Of a stretch of DNA of 64,000 nucleotides, positions 1 through 7,936 are shown piece after piece (position 1 is the stretch's first letter; every line of letters begins with the position of its first letter). The DNA comes from Pseudoalteromonas haloplanktis ATCC 14393 (GTDB lineage: Bacteria; Pseudomonadota; Gammaproteobacteria; Enterobacterales; Alteromonadaceae), in contig NZ_AHCA01000001.1 of the NCBI RefSeq assembly GCF_000238355.1, positions 124,001 through 188,000 of the forward strand, given 5' to 3'. Below the pieces are notes generated by a model that worked only from the letters and a program-made list of their open reading frames with translations, made no database searches and had not been told where the DNA came from. The position numbers and the translations under genes are program-made.

Positions 1-428
1 CGGTTTTCACTGCACCAAACAAAGTCAGTTTGTTGCAATTCATTAGCACGACAACGCTGAGGGTATTGGTAAAAATTGCTCCAGGCGAGCCGTTTCCGAT
101 CACTGTCATATGTTTTACTATAGACCGTTGAATCATGTACTTTTTTATTTAATAAATCATTTGCTGATGAATGAGAATAGCGAGGTGATGCAGAACTACT
201 CCCTCGGCGCTTCGGGTTTTTACAATAACGCCCTAATTCTTTAAAGAGCTCAGTGGCACGCTGGCGTAACCGCTCACCTTCTCTTGCGCTATAGCTTGAT
301 CTCATTCTGTCACGAATATTTTCTCGCTCAGCCTCAATACGCTCACATTGTGCTTGTGAATATTGCTCTGCGGCCAATACGTCACAGCTCAGAATCCAGC
401 AGATAGCCAATAAAATCCTTTTAATCAT
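1..428 (-). CDS. Secreted hypothetical protein (3' end outside window)
   Basis: I do not recognise this family. The reading frame opens at an ATG at 428 and runs without a stop off the left edge, giving about 142 residues. It starts with a clear signal peptide (MIKRILLAICWILSC, then a VLAAEQ cleavage region). The visible mature part is short, charged and helical, rich in Glu and Arg, followed by a Ser-rich linker and Tyr/Trp-containing segments with several Cys. This suggests a small periplasmic or secreted protein. The gene faces away from the helicase at 1058. Function is unknown, but the signal peptide and open frame make the gene itself likely. Confidence 0.6.
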   Translation of the reverse strand, partial: MIKRILLAICWILSCDVLAAEQYSQAQCERIEAERENIRDRMRSSYSAREGERLRQRATELFKELGRYCKNPKRRGSSSASPRYSHSSANDLLNKKVHDSTVYSKTYDSDRKRLAWSNFYQYPQRCRANELQQTDFVWCSEN

Positions 429-601
429 GTTTGCATCACTGTTGTTAAATTAGGGTTAGCGTACCATTTTTTATACTAACGGCAAGGTTTTCAATCAAAG
501 AAGCCGATGCTTATTATTTGCCTCATGCAATGAAGCGAATAATAGCTTTAATTGCCTCATTTTGGACTTTGCGAGTTTGCGTATATCAAGCTGCGGGCTA
601 C

Positions 602-644
602 TGATTAACCCTAGCTCCTAGTCACTTCCCTAGAGCCTAGCACC
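602..644 (-). repeat. CTAG-rich intergenic repeat
   Basis: Read on the minus strand this is a run of AGGTGCTAGG / CTCTAGGGAAGTGACTAGG / AGCTAGGGTTAAT units. Close relatives lie at 8717-8769, 11811-11860 and 13551-13600, with fragments near 8967, 10681 and 10835. All are intergenic and confined to the left 14.4 kb. The function is unknown. Confidence 0.55.
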
Positions 645-653
645 TTTACCACA

Positions 654-676
654 GTAGGCGTTAAGCTTGCTGACGC
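654..676 (+). repeat. REP family 2 hairpin (GTAG head)
   Basis: A GTAG tetranucleotide is followed by an imperfect palindrome, GCGTTAAGC TT GCTGACGC. This is the head-plus-hairpin layout of REP sequences mobilised by RAYT (TnpA-REP) proteins. Near-identical copies lie on the minus strand at 8938-8960, 13811-13833, 14052-14074 and 14295-14317. A diverged version sits at about 6823-6845. No RAYT gene is present in the window. Confidence 0.65.
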
Positions 677-748
677 GAAAAGCGTAGCTTTTAAATTGTA
701 GCCAGGAGTTTATCTCGCGCTCTATTTTAAATTCCAATTTCTAGATAT

Positions 749-958
749 GTCGCGTTGGCGACGGCAACCAAAGAGAAGTAACCGCCGACTTCTCTTTGGA
801 ATCTCTCGGCGCCCCGAGCATTTTGCTACTTCCTCAAAGCCCAAATTGATATGAACGTAAACGCCGTGTAAGGCACATCCTTGTGCCAGTCACGGCTCTG
901 ATTGCATCCATGCAATCAATTACTCATCAATTGAGGTTTTTCGGGCAAAATGACGGGG
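749..958 (+). ncRNA. Candidate structured RNA/DNA element, copy A
   Basis: This 210-nt element has a sister copy of the same length at 6461-6670 (minus). Helices seen here are 749-753/758-762, 768-778/789-799, 805-809/814-818, an outer long-range pairing 819-826/945-952, a two-part stem 863-868/891-896 with 872-877/882-887, and 900-907/910-917. In copy B most stems have different bases yet still pair. Loops and joints such as GCGTTGGCGA, GAACGTAA, ATCCATG and AATTACTCATC are conserved. Compensatory change of this kind points to selection on folding. The element ends 100 nt before the helicase start, in the same orientation. It could be a leader RNA, a free ncRNA or a DNA-hairpin mobile element; I do not recognise the family. 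Confidence 0.6.
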
Positions 959-1057
959 AAATTATCTTCGCAGCTGCCTTCAATTCAACAGTAACTTAAT
1001 GCTTGTTTACATTGCATTTTTTAGTAAACTGAATGCTCGCAAACAGGGAGCGATTTA

Positions 1058-4000
1058 ATGCAGCAAATTGGTATTTACGAGCAGTTAATTACACAAGTAA
1101 TCAAGCAGAACTTAAATCGTGATCAATTTTATGTCGGTGAGCGTCAACTAGAATCGGCTGAGGCTGCAACGTGGCTTTCGCGCTTTTTAGGTAAGCTGGT
1201 TGAACATGCAATTGATGCAATCCCTAATTCAGACGAGCGTTTGCAAGAGCAAATTAACCTCGCAAACAACCTTGTACTGTGGCTTAAAGATCATATTCGC
1301 GATGACGAGCTGATCAACGAAAACCTCATCGATAGCCAAGGGCGTATTCTCACCGCGTTGTTTAATACCCAAAACCCTATTGCGGCAAACCTTAAAGATT
1401 ACTCCAAAGATATATTCCCGCTAACAGGACTTACCCAAAGTGAATTATTTAGCGGCGCGAATGCGGGCATATCGCTCGAAACTGAGCTAAAGCGCGAGAT
1501 TAAATCGGCTGATACAATTTACTGGCTTGTCTCATTTATAAAATGGACAGGGCTACGCATATTTAAAAATGAGCTTGAAGCCTTTACTAAAAGCGGTAAT
1601 AAACTCAAAGTGATTACTACCTCGTACATGGGCGCAACGGATGCGAAAGCCGTGGAGTTTTTAGCAAGCCTACCAAATACAGAAGTAAAGCTAAGCTACA
1701 ATAATCAGCAAGAGCGCTTACACGCAAAGTCATACTTGTTTATGCGTAATACGGGGTTTCATACTGGTTATATTGGCTCGTCTAATTTATCGCATTCGGC
1801 GCTTACCAGTGGCCTTGAGTGGAATTTAAAAATTACCGCACAAGAGATCCCGCATATTATAGCCAAAACCAAAAGCACTTTTGAAACCTACTGGGAATCA
1901 AAAGACTTCGAGCTGTTTACAGGCGCAATTGAGTGTAAAGAAAAGCTCATAAATTCACTTAACGAGCAACGCGGTAACGGCCAAGCAAGTAACCAGTTTT
2001 ATTTTGATATAACCCCTAAAACCCATCAGCTCGCTATTTTAGAAAAACTAAGCGTAGAGCGTAGCGTCCATAACCGCTTTAAAAATTTAGTGGTCGCCGC
2101 AACGGGCACAGGTAAAACCATAATATCAGCGTTCGACTTTAAAACCGTTTACGATAAAAACCCAAACGCCCATTTTTTGTTTGTAGCCCACCGTGAAGAA
2201 ATACTCAAACAAGCGCAAAGTGCTTACCGTGGTGTGCTCAAAAATAACGACTTTGGCGAGTTGTGGGTGGGTAACTACAAACCACAACGTTACAACCAAT
2301 TATTTGCGTCAATCCAAACACTGAATAGCCAAATTGAATCGCTCAACTTAACAAGTGATTACTACGACTACATTGTGATAGATGAAGTGCATCACGTAAG
2401 CGCCGCCAGTTATCGCGCTATTTTAAATCACTTTTCGCCCACAATATTACTTGGCTTAACCGCTACACCAGAGCGCCAAGATGGGGCTAATATACTCGAT
2501 GACTTTTGCGGTGTAATCGCCGCGGAAATTCGCTTGCCAGAGGCAATAAATCAGCGCCATTTATGCCCGTTTCAATACTTTGGATTAGATGACGACACCG
2601 ACTTAAGCCAAATAACATGGCGTGGTGGCCGTTACGATATAAGCGAGCTAAGTAACCTCTATACAGGGGAGAACAACCGCGCTAATAAGATTATATCCAG
2701 CCTTGCAGATATAGTAACTAACGTTCAAGCAATTAAAGCGTTGGCATTTTGCGTAGGCCAAAAACACGCAGAGTTTATGGCCTCTAAGTTTAACTTAGCG
2801 GGTATAAACGCCGATGTGCTAACTAGCAAAAACACTAATGAACGCGCGCTCAAACAGCAAGCACTGCGCCAAGGCGAAATACAAATACTCTGCGTGGTTG
2901 ATATTTTTAACGAAGGTGTCGATATTCCAGAGGTCGATACCCTGCTATTTTTACGCCCAACAGAAAGCCTAACGCTGTTTTTACAGCAACTAGGCCGTGG
3001 CCTGCGCCTGCCAGATAATAGCCAAAAGCAGTGCTGCACCGTACTCGACTTTGTAGGCAATGCCCGCCCAGAATACGATTTTTCCAGTAAATTCCGCGCA
3101 CTCATTGGTAAAAGTAATCAGCCAATAAAAACCGAGATTGAAAACAACTTCCCGCATTTACCACTGGGTTGTCGTATAGAGCTACAAAAGCGCACACAGC
3201 AAACAATATTAAAAAATATTCAGCACGCTATAAACACTAAACGCCGTTTACAGCAGCTTATAAATAGCTATTCGCAACATACCAATGACGCGCTTACGCT
3301 AAGCAATTTTTTACGTATAAACCCACAAGTCACGCTTGAAGATATATACAAACCAAAAGCCGGTAGGCTCGGCGGCTGGCACTGGCTTAAAGGTGATGAA
3401 ATTCTAGCAGAGCAAGCCGACATTTACGCCGCATATTACCGCGCAATCAACACCCAGTTACTGAGCTGCGACTCGCTCAGCTACTTATGCTTTTTACGTG
3501 ATTTATGTAACAACAACTTTAGCTTTACCCCAACTCCACAAAACCACCAGTACGCGCTTATGGCGCATTACAACTTTTGGGATAGCACAGGCACGAGTTT
3601 AGGTTTTAAAACGCTTGAGCAAAGCTTACAAGCTCTTAAACACAAAGAGTTACAGCAGGAGCTTGCACAAGTGATTTCGCTGTTAATAAACCGCATTCAT
3701 CAACAAGAAAGCGATTTAGCGTGCCTACCAAACCACGCTATAAAATTACACAGTCGCTACACACGCCAGCAAATACTCGCCGCGTTTGGCGCACACTCGT
3801 TTGATAAAAAATCGACCGCCCGCGAAGGCGTTTTAGAATTTAAAAATCAAAACCTAGAGCTACTATTCGTCACGCTCAACAAATGCGAAAAAACCTATTC
3901 CCCCACAACGCTATATCACGATTATGCAATCAGCCCCACCCTGTTTCATTGGCAAACGCAAAACAGCGCCCGCCCTGAACACGGCCGTGGCCTTAGTTAT

Positions 4001-4210
4001 ATTGAACACCAGCAAACAGGCAAAACCATCCTGTTATTTGTACGCGAACAAGGCAAAGACGAAAACGGCCGAACCATGGGGTTTGTAAACTACGGCGAGG
4101 TTAAATACCAAAGCCACAACGGCAGCCAGCCGATGAATATAACGTGGGAATTAACCAACCCCATGCCAAGCGAAATGTGGCACGAGGCTGGAAAATTAGC
4201 GGTTGGATGA
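1058..4210 (+). CDS. PLD-like nuclease / SF2 helicase / DUF3427 protein
   Basis: A 1050-residue three-part protein. Residues about 150-290 are a phospholipase D-like nuclease module, with HAKSYLF near 221 and GSSNLS after it (the HxK...GSxN pattern). Residues about 330-670 are an SF2 helicase core: Walker A AATGTGKT near 347, a DEVHH box near 443, LTATPE near 467 and the arginine-finger motif QQLGRGLRLP near 643. The C-terminal 370 residues match the DUF3427 type that accompanies such helicases. Proteins of this architecture are predicted ATP-dependent DNA-processing enzymes in repair or phage defence; the exact substrate is unknown. The start at 1058 has a GGGAGCGA site at the right spacing. 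It converges on the DUF262 gene and is preceded by structured element A. Confidence 0.85.
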   Translation: MQQIGIYEQLITQVIKQNLNRDQFYVGERQLESAEAATWLSRFLGKLVEHAIDAIPNSDERLQEQINLANNLVLWLKDHIRDDELINENLIDSQGRILTALFNTQNPIAANLKDYSKDIFPLTGLTQSELFSGANAGISLETELKREIKSADTIYWLVSFIKWTGLRIFKNELEAFTKSGNKLKVITTSYMGATDAKAVEFLASLPNTEVKLSYNNQQERLHAKSYLFMRNTGFHTGYIGSSNLSHSALTSGLEWNLKITAQEIPHIIAKTKSTFETYWESKDFELFTGAIECKEKLINSLNEQRGNGQASNQFYFDITPKTHQLAILEKLSVERSVHNRFKNLVVAATGTGKTIISAFDFKTVYDKNPNAHFLFVAHREEILKQAQSAYRGVLKNNDFGELWVGNYKPQRYNQLFASIQTLNSQIESLNLTSDYYDYIVIDEVHHVSAASYRAILNHFSPTILLGLTATPERQDGANILDDFCGVIAAEIRLPEAINQRHLCPFQYFGLDDDTDLSQITWRGGRYDISELSNLYTGENNRANKIISSLADIVTNVQAIKALAFCVGQKHAEFMASKFNLAGINADVLTSKNTNERALKQQALRQGEIQILCVVDIFNEGVDIPEVDTLLFLRPTESLTLFLQQLGRGLRLPDNSQKQCCTVLDFVGNARPEYDFSSKFRALIGKSNQPIKTEIENNFPHLPLGCRIELQKRTQQTILKNIQHAINTKRRLQQLINSYSQHTNDALTLSNFLRINPQVTLEDIYKPKAGRLGGWHWLKGDEILAEQADIYAAYYRAINTQLLSCDSLSYLCFLRDLCNNNFSFTPTPQNHQYALMAHYNFWDSTGTSLGFKTLEQSLQALKHKELQQELAQVISLLINRIHQQESDLACLPNHAIKLHSRYTRQQILAAFGAHSFDKKSTAREGVLEFKNQNLELLFVTLNKCEKTYSPTTLYHDYAISPTLFHWQTQNSARPEHGRGLSYIEHQQTGKTILLFVREQGKDENGRTMGFVNYGEVKYQSHNGSQPMNITWELTNPMPSEMWHEAGKLAVG

Positions 4211-4327
4211 AGTTCTTATACTTATAACAAAACAGTAAATTAAATTACTTCTCCACTACAAAGGAGTAAATTGCCAGGTTAGAATCAAAAACGCTAACTG
4301 ACTATTTTATTATCCCGACAAAGGTAG

Positions 4328-5428
4328 TTATGTATTTATTTTAGTTTCATCTAGAAACTGCTTAACTAGTTTTCCACGATGATTTCTAGCGCTTTTTTCA
4401 TTGATAGCTTCTTTCGCATATTCAAAATATTTTTTCTCATCTTCAGTCATTGCATCAGTTTCAATGCCAGCAAAATACTTTTTACTTTTTAATTCTAGAG
4501 TTTCTAATTTTCTTTTTAACTCAATAAGGTCAAATTGCTCAGCGCGAATTCCTGAGAATTCAATAAGTAAAGTGAAAGCGTTGGCTTTTGAAAACCAATA
4601 ACTTCCTTTTCGAAAATCAATAGCATTGAACATATTTATACTATTCTTTAAAGATTCTTCTACCGAATGTTGCCTATCAAAGTTCGAATTGAACGTTTCA
4701 ATATATTCTGAAACCTTAGTATTTCGATTAAAATATTCTGATTCAACCAATGTCGTGATTAGTGTCATCACAAATTGAAGGTTATTCATTCTTTTAATAT
4801 CATTCTCTGAAAAAACACTTGAATGTGTAAAAAACTCTAAAAACTTAGCTCTATCTCTATCTTCAATGATTGTATCTGTTTCGTCACTTGTAGGATTGAA
4901 GTCTTCATCAATAAGCTGTTTGCAAAACACTACAAACTCGCTGTCACCGTATTGAGCATTTAATTTCTCTACTGCATTCAATGAGTATTCAGTGTTGTTA
5001 ATGCGCATGAAAATATCTTTTATGATTTCCATATCAACGTTCTTTAAATCACGCACTGAAACAAAGTAATTTAAGAACAATTTTTTTTCATCGGTAGAAA
5101 GTTCTGAAAAAGACTTAACTTTATTTTGTTTTTTAAAGTCACCAACACCTTTTATGTAGTCAACAAGAGTAGACAAGCGTTGTTGCCCATCCACAACGAT
5201 TTCTGATGACGTAATATTAGTTACATCCATTTCAGAGCTTGCAATATACACTTCTGGAAATGGATAGTTTTTTAATACTGTTTCAATAAAATGAAATTTA
5301 TGCTGTTTTTTCCAAACTAACTTCCTTTGGAAGTCAGGGGATAATGTTAGTGAGTTTGATTCAACTTTATTGTATAGCTCAATAATTTTGACGTTTGTCG
5401 AGGGGATACTTTCTAATAAATCATTCAT
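4328..5428 (-). CDS. DUF262 (GmrSD N-terminal / ParB-like fold) protein
   Basis: A 366-residue protein. The N-terminal third carries the DUF262 signature: SPDFQRKLVWKKQHKFHFIE, then a PFPEVYIA strand and VDGQQRLSTLVDYI, with the DGQQR motif near residue 79. DUF262 domains have a ParB/Srx-like nucleotide-binding fold and occur in GmrSD-type restriction enzymes and other defence proteins. The rest is helical and lacks the His-containing DUF1524 nuclease domain of full GmrSD, so any nuclease activity must come from elsewhere. It lies 7 bp after the nucleotidyltransferase gene and the two are clearly one operon. Both are much more AT-rich than their neighbours, which suggests recent transfer. Confidence 0.8.
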   Translation of the reverse strand: MNDLLESIPSTNVKIIELYNKVESNSLTLSPDFQRKLVWKKQHKFHFIETVLKNYPFPEVYIASSEMDVTNITSSEIVVDGQQRLSTLVDYIKGVGDFKKQNKVKSFSELSTDEKKLFLNYFVSVRDLKNVDMEIIKDIFMRINNTEYSLNAVEKLNAQYGDSEFVVFCKQLIDEDFNPTSDETDTIIEDRDRAKFLEFFTHSSVFSENDIKRMNNLQFVMTLITTLVESEYFNRNTKVSEYIETFNSNFDRQHSVEESLKNSINMFNAIDFRKGSYWFSKANAFTLLIEFSGIRAEQFDLIELKRKLETLELKSKKYFAGIETDAMTEDEKKYFEYAKEAINEKSARNHRGKLVKQFLDETKINT

Positions 5429-5435
5429 AATATTT

Positions 5436-6068
5436 TTACGCTATTAAGTTAAGAGCAAGGGTATGCACGTTATTTCTATGATATTTTTCAAAAAAATACC
5501 AAGACTTAAATATGCCTATATTAACATCTCTGTTGTACTTAAGTGATAAAGCAGTCTTAACTTCATCTATTTCGGCAGTTATCACATAACTATCAGGTAA
5601 AAACTTTGGATTCAGCCAACCTTTTAGAATGTATTTCGAGAAACTGTTCCTATTTTTGTATGCTGTTGAATAGCAGTCTGTATGATCATAAAGATTCACT
5701 AATTGTTCATCAAATAACTGGCTTGAAACTATTGCCACGTCTAAATCTGATTTGTTCACTTCTCTGTCAAGATCATAATCTTGGTCGAAGAGTTTAAATT
5801 CATATAATCCAGGAAGATCTTTATTAGGCTTTATACTAAAACCTAACTTCCCAGAACCAACGACTGCAATATCTCTTATATGAACATTTAAACTATCTGC
5901 AATCATTTTTTTAAATTTGAATTCTTCATACTCGTCATAATATAAATCAAAAAAGTAACAGCCCCCGTCAATTAAATGTTTTTGAACAACTTCATCAGGA
6001 CTTTTTGTTTGACAATCTAGCTTAAACTGTTTTAACTCATCAACTTCTGTTTTTTTTTCTTTATTCAT
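5436..6068 (-). CDS. Nucleotidyltransferase-like protein paired with DUF262
   Basis: A 210-residue protein. Residues about 70-115 contain VVGSGKLGFSIKP followed by SDLDVAIVSSQLF. This is a glycine-serine turn and a DxD metal pair, as in nucleotidyltransferase-fold (Pol beta-like) enzymes. The segment between them is longer than in minimal MNT antitoxins. The C-terminal half is helical with many aromatic residues. It is the first gene of a two-gene operon with the DUF262 gene, so it may nucleotidylate its partner or make a nucleotide signal; both are inference. The leader is AT-rich. The fold call rests on motif reading alone. Confidence 0.65.
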   Translation of the reverse strand: MNKEKKTEVDELKQFKLDCQTKSPDEVVQKHLIDGGCYFFDLYYDEYEEFKFKKMIADSLNVHIRDIAVVGSGKLGFSIKPNKDLPGLYEFKLFDQDYDLDREVNKSDLDVAIVSSQLFDEQLVNLYDHTDCYSTAYKNRNSFSKYILKGWLNPKFLPDSYVITAEIDEVKTALSLKYNRDVNIGIFKSWYFFEKYHRNNVHTLALNLIA

Positions 6069-6460
6069 ATAAAATTAAGCTTTTGTTTATCATAAATTTA
6101 TAGCAGCTAAACTTTCCCAAATTCGGTGTTTTATAACATTCCAAAACAGCATATATAATCTACTCGAATAATTTCTTTATAGTAAACATCTAAAAAATCT
6201 AGAAATAATTCACTATCATTTAGCTATAATGCTTTGATTTATAGGTTTTATTAAACCTATAAAACTAATTAGTGTAAGTTTTTATTCCTTTCTGTAAATT
6301 GTGTAAGCTCATATGGAACCTATTTAAATCTTAAGCATTTATATTAAGCGCGTAATGAGATTCGATAGTGTCACTTTTTGCATCAGCGCATATAACTCAA
6401 ATTCGCAAGGCAAACTCCCACCTGCATTCATAACCACCAATCTACCAATATACTCCAACT
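6069..6460. other. AT-rich intergenic stretch
   Basis: No gene is seen. It contains the presumed promoter of the minus-strand nucleotidyltransferase operon and a 10-bp perfect hairpin with a 4-nt loop at 6239-6262 (arms TTATAGGTTT and AAACCTATAA). That hairpin could end a transcript coming from element B before it reaches the operon. Short open frames in both strands overlapping 6428-6725 lie over element B and look spurious. Confidence 0.5.
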
Positions 6461-6670
6461 CCCCGTGATCACACCTGAAACTGAGTTAATGATGAGTAAT
6501 TTACAGCATGGATGCTGTAAAAAGCGTAGTTTGGCCATGGATGGCCTATCTACGCTGGTTACGTTCACATTATTAACGATGTTGAAGATCAAGTGTGATC
6601 CTCGGGGCGCCGTGGGGTTCCAAGGGGCGGTCGGCGGCAGCCGCCCCTTGGTTGCCATCGCCAACGCGAT
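6461..6670 (-). ncRNA. Candidate structured RNA/DNA element, copy B
   Basis: This is the sister of the element at 749-958, on the opposite strand and of identical length. Read from 6670 down to 6461 it shows the same hairpins with changed bases. Stem GTCGC/GCGAC of copy A becomes ATCGC/GCGAT; AGAGAAG/CTTCTCT becomes GGGGCGG/CCGCCCC; GCCGTG/CACGGC becomes GCGTAG/CTACGC; GATTGC/GCAATC becomes TACAGC/GCTGTA. The outer pair CATTTTGC/GCAAAATG becomes GATCACAC/GTGTGATC. It lies upstream of the nucleotidyltransferase-DUF262 operon in the same orientation, about 390 nt from its start. RNA versus DNA function is not known. Confidence 0.6.
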
Positions 6671-6732
6671 AAAACCTCGAATAGAGGTTTTTAATCCCTT
6701 TCCCATAACAGAACCATGTAATTAAATACATT

Positions 6733-6753
6733 GACGCGCTAAAGCACGACCTA
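6733..6753 (-). repeat. Single REP family 1 unit
   Basis: Read on the minus strand this is TAGGTCGTGCTTTAGCGCG followed by TC, the same hairpin as the left arm of the REPINs at 11871, 13693, 13970 and 14211. A second, shorter REP-like GTAGGTCGTGCCGTAGG lies at 6782-6798. Both sit just beyond element B, as REP family 2 sits just beyond element A. Confidence 0.6.
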
Positions 6754-6838
6754 AAATTTAAAAGCGCGATATAAAATCGAGCCTACGGCACGACCTACAA
6801 TTTAAAAGCTGCGCTTTTCGCGCGAGTAAGCTTCATGC

Positions 6839-7936
6839 TTACGCGTCATACCTCGGCTTACCTTCCGCCACTAAACTAAGCTCGGCATTGCTATTAAGAT
6901 ATAAACCCACATCAGCGGCGTGTTCAAAGCTGTCTTTTGCTAACCACAACTTAGCGCTGTTCGCCTGTGCCACCTGATACGCCCAATCACTTACCGAGCG
7001 TGATTTATCTGCATCACAATTAAAATAATCACTGAGTTCACGGGTTATGTGCTGGCTATTCAAAACCAAGTTTTGTTCTTGCCAGCGTTCGCGGTGCAAC
7101 TGCGCGGCTAAAAAGTCGCGTTTGCTGTTATTACACGTGCTGTGCGCGGCCACAAAGTTGTGGCCTAAATCATTCGCGTAGCGGGCAAACGGAATAAAGT
7201 GATCAACTTCGGTTTTGTTATTCAACGGCTTTTGGCAATAAAAACAATTACCATGTTGCAGCTCGATTAATACAGGTTTGGCTTTGCTCAGGGCGTTACG
7301 GTCAAAGCCAAATAAAAAATCATGCAGTTGGCTTTGCGGACCGATTAACGCTTGGTTATGTTTAATACTCTGAATTTTTTGCAGCCACGCATTTTTAGCC
7401 AAATACACCACCAAATCATAAAAGCGCCGAAAACAGCTAGCGATGCCAGCATTGAGGGTAATGTATTTAGTGCTATTGGTATGCGGGTATAAAAAGCATT
7501 CGGCTTGTTTTGCGAGTATTTGTAAGCGCCACAACGGGCCAGTTTTAAGTGTGGCCATCGCAGCGTTAAAAGTTGGCTTATAGAGCACGCTTTGTTTTAA
7601 TGCGCGTAAGTTACGAATATTGTTTTGCTGGCACTCATATAACACCGAAATCACTTTAGATTGCGCACCTGTATTTTGCTTCAATAACGCACTTTCGCCT
7701 GTTTGCTCTGAGGCAAACGGCACCGCGTGATGCCAATAAAGCTCAATAAGCTTGTCAGCCAAGGTAGCTAAATCTATTTTCAGCTCTGCTTGATCTGATA
7801 TCAGCGGCCGTTCTACACATACATCAGCCAGTGCATGCAGCAACGCAAACTTATATGTTGCACTGAAATCTCCTTCCACCAGCATACGCTGAATGTAGGC
7901 GATAAAGTCGAGTTGCTGCTGCATTGCACCAATCAT
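6839..7936 (-). CDS. HNH endonuclease
   Basis: A 365-residue protein. The C-terminal half contains a classic HNH module with a zinc-ribbon start: CFYCQKPLNNKTEVDHFIPF, then HNFVAAHSTCNNSKRDFLA (catalytic VDH, central N, and CNNSK with the last metal ligand). The N-terminal 200 residues are helical and unassigned. The start overlaps the stop of the upstream methyltransferase gene by 4 nt, so the two are translationally coupled. The pairing suggests a two-gene DNA-modification or defence unit, but no target-recognition domain is evident. The last codons run into a diverged REP family 2 sequence (about 6823-6845). Confidence 0.75.
   Translation of the reverse strand: MIGAMQQQLDFIAYIQRMLVEGDFSATYKFALLHALADVCVERPLISDQAELKIDLATLADKLIELYWHHAVPFASEQTGESALLKQNTGAQSKVISVLYECQQNNIRNLRALKQSVLYKPTFNAAMATLKTGPLWRLQILAKQAECFLYPHTNSTKYITLNAGIASCFRRFYDLVVYLAKNAWLQKIQSIKHNQALIGPQSQLHDFLFGFDRNALSKAKPVLIELQHGNCFYCQKPLNNKTEVDHFIPFARYANDLGHNFVAAHSTCNNSKRDFLAAQLHRERWQEQNLVLNSQHITRELSDYFNCDADKSRSVSDWAYQVAQANSAKLWLAKDSFEHAADVGLYLNSNAELSLVAEGKPRYDA

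Larger units (their letters stand above)
429..1057. other. Intergenic region with repeats and a structured element
   Basis: No protein gene is visible. The stretch holds, in order, a CTAG-rich repeat (602-644, minus orientation), a REP family 2 hairpin (654-676) and a 210-nt multi-hairpin element (749-958). About 100 bases then lead to the helicase start, which is preceded by a GGGAGCGA ribosome binding site. The first three are annotated separately. Confidence 0.6.

Noticed and set aside
2725..3105. Minus-strand open frames inside the helicase gene
   Set aside because: They are shadows of a well-supported gene and lack start signals. The same applies to similar antisense frames within deoB, dcp, the receptor genes and the dehydrogenase gene.
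749..6670. Structured elements as integron attC sites, group I/II introns or OMEGA-type RNAs
   Set aside because: No attC core pair, no domain V or group I core, and no TnpB/IscB-type gene is visible. The nearby HNH protein is an ordinary HNH enzyme.
6428..6725. Open frames of 86 and 92 codons on both strands
   Set aside because: They lie over structured element B on both strands, have no ribosome binding site and show no protein-like conservation with copy A, whose differences follow base pairing and not codons.
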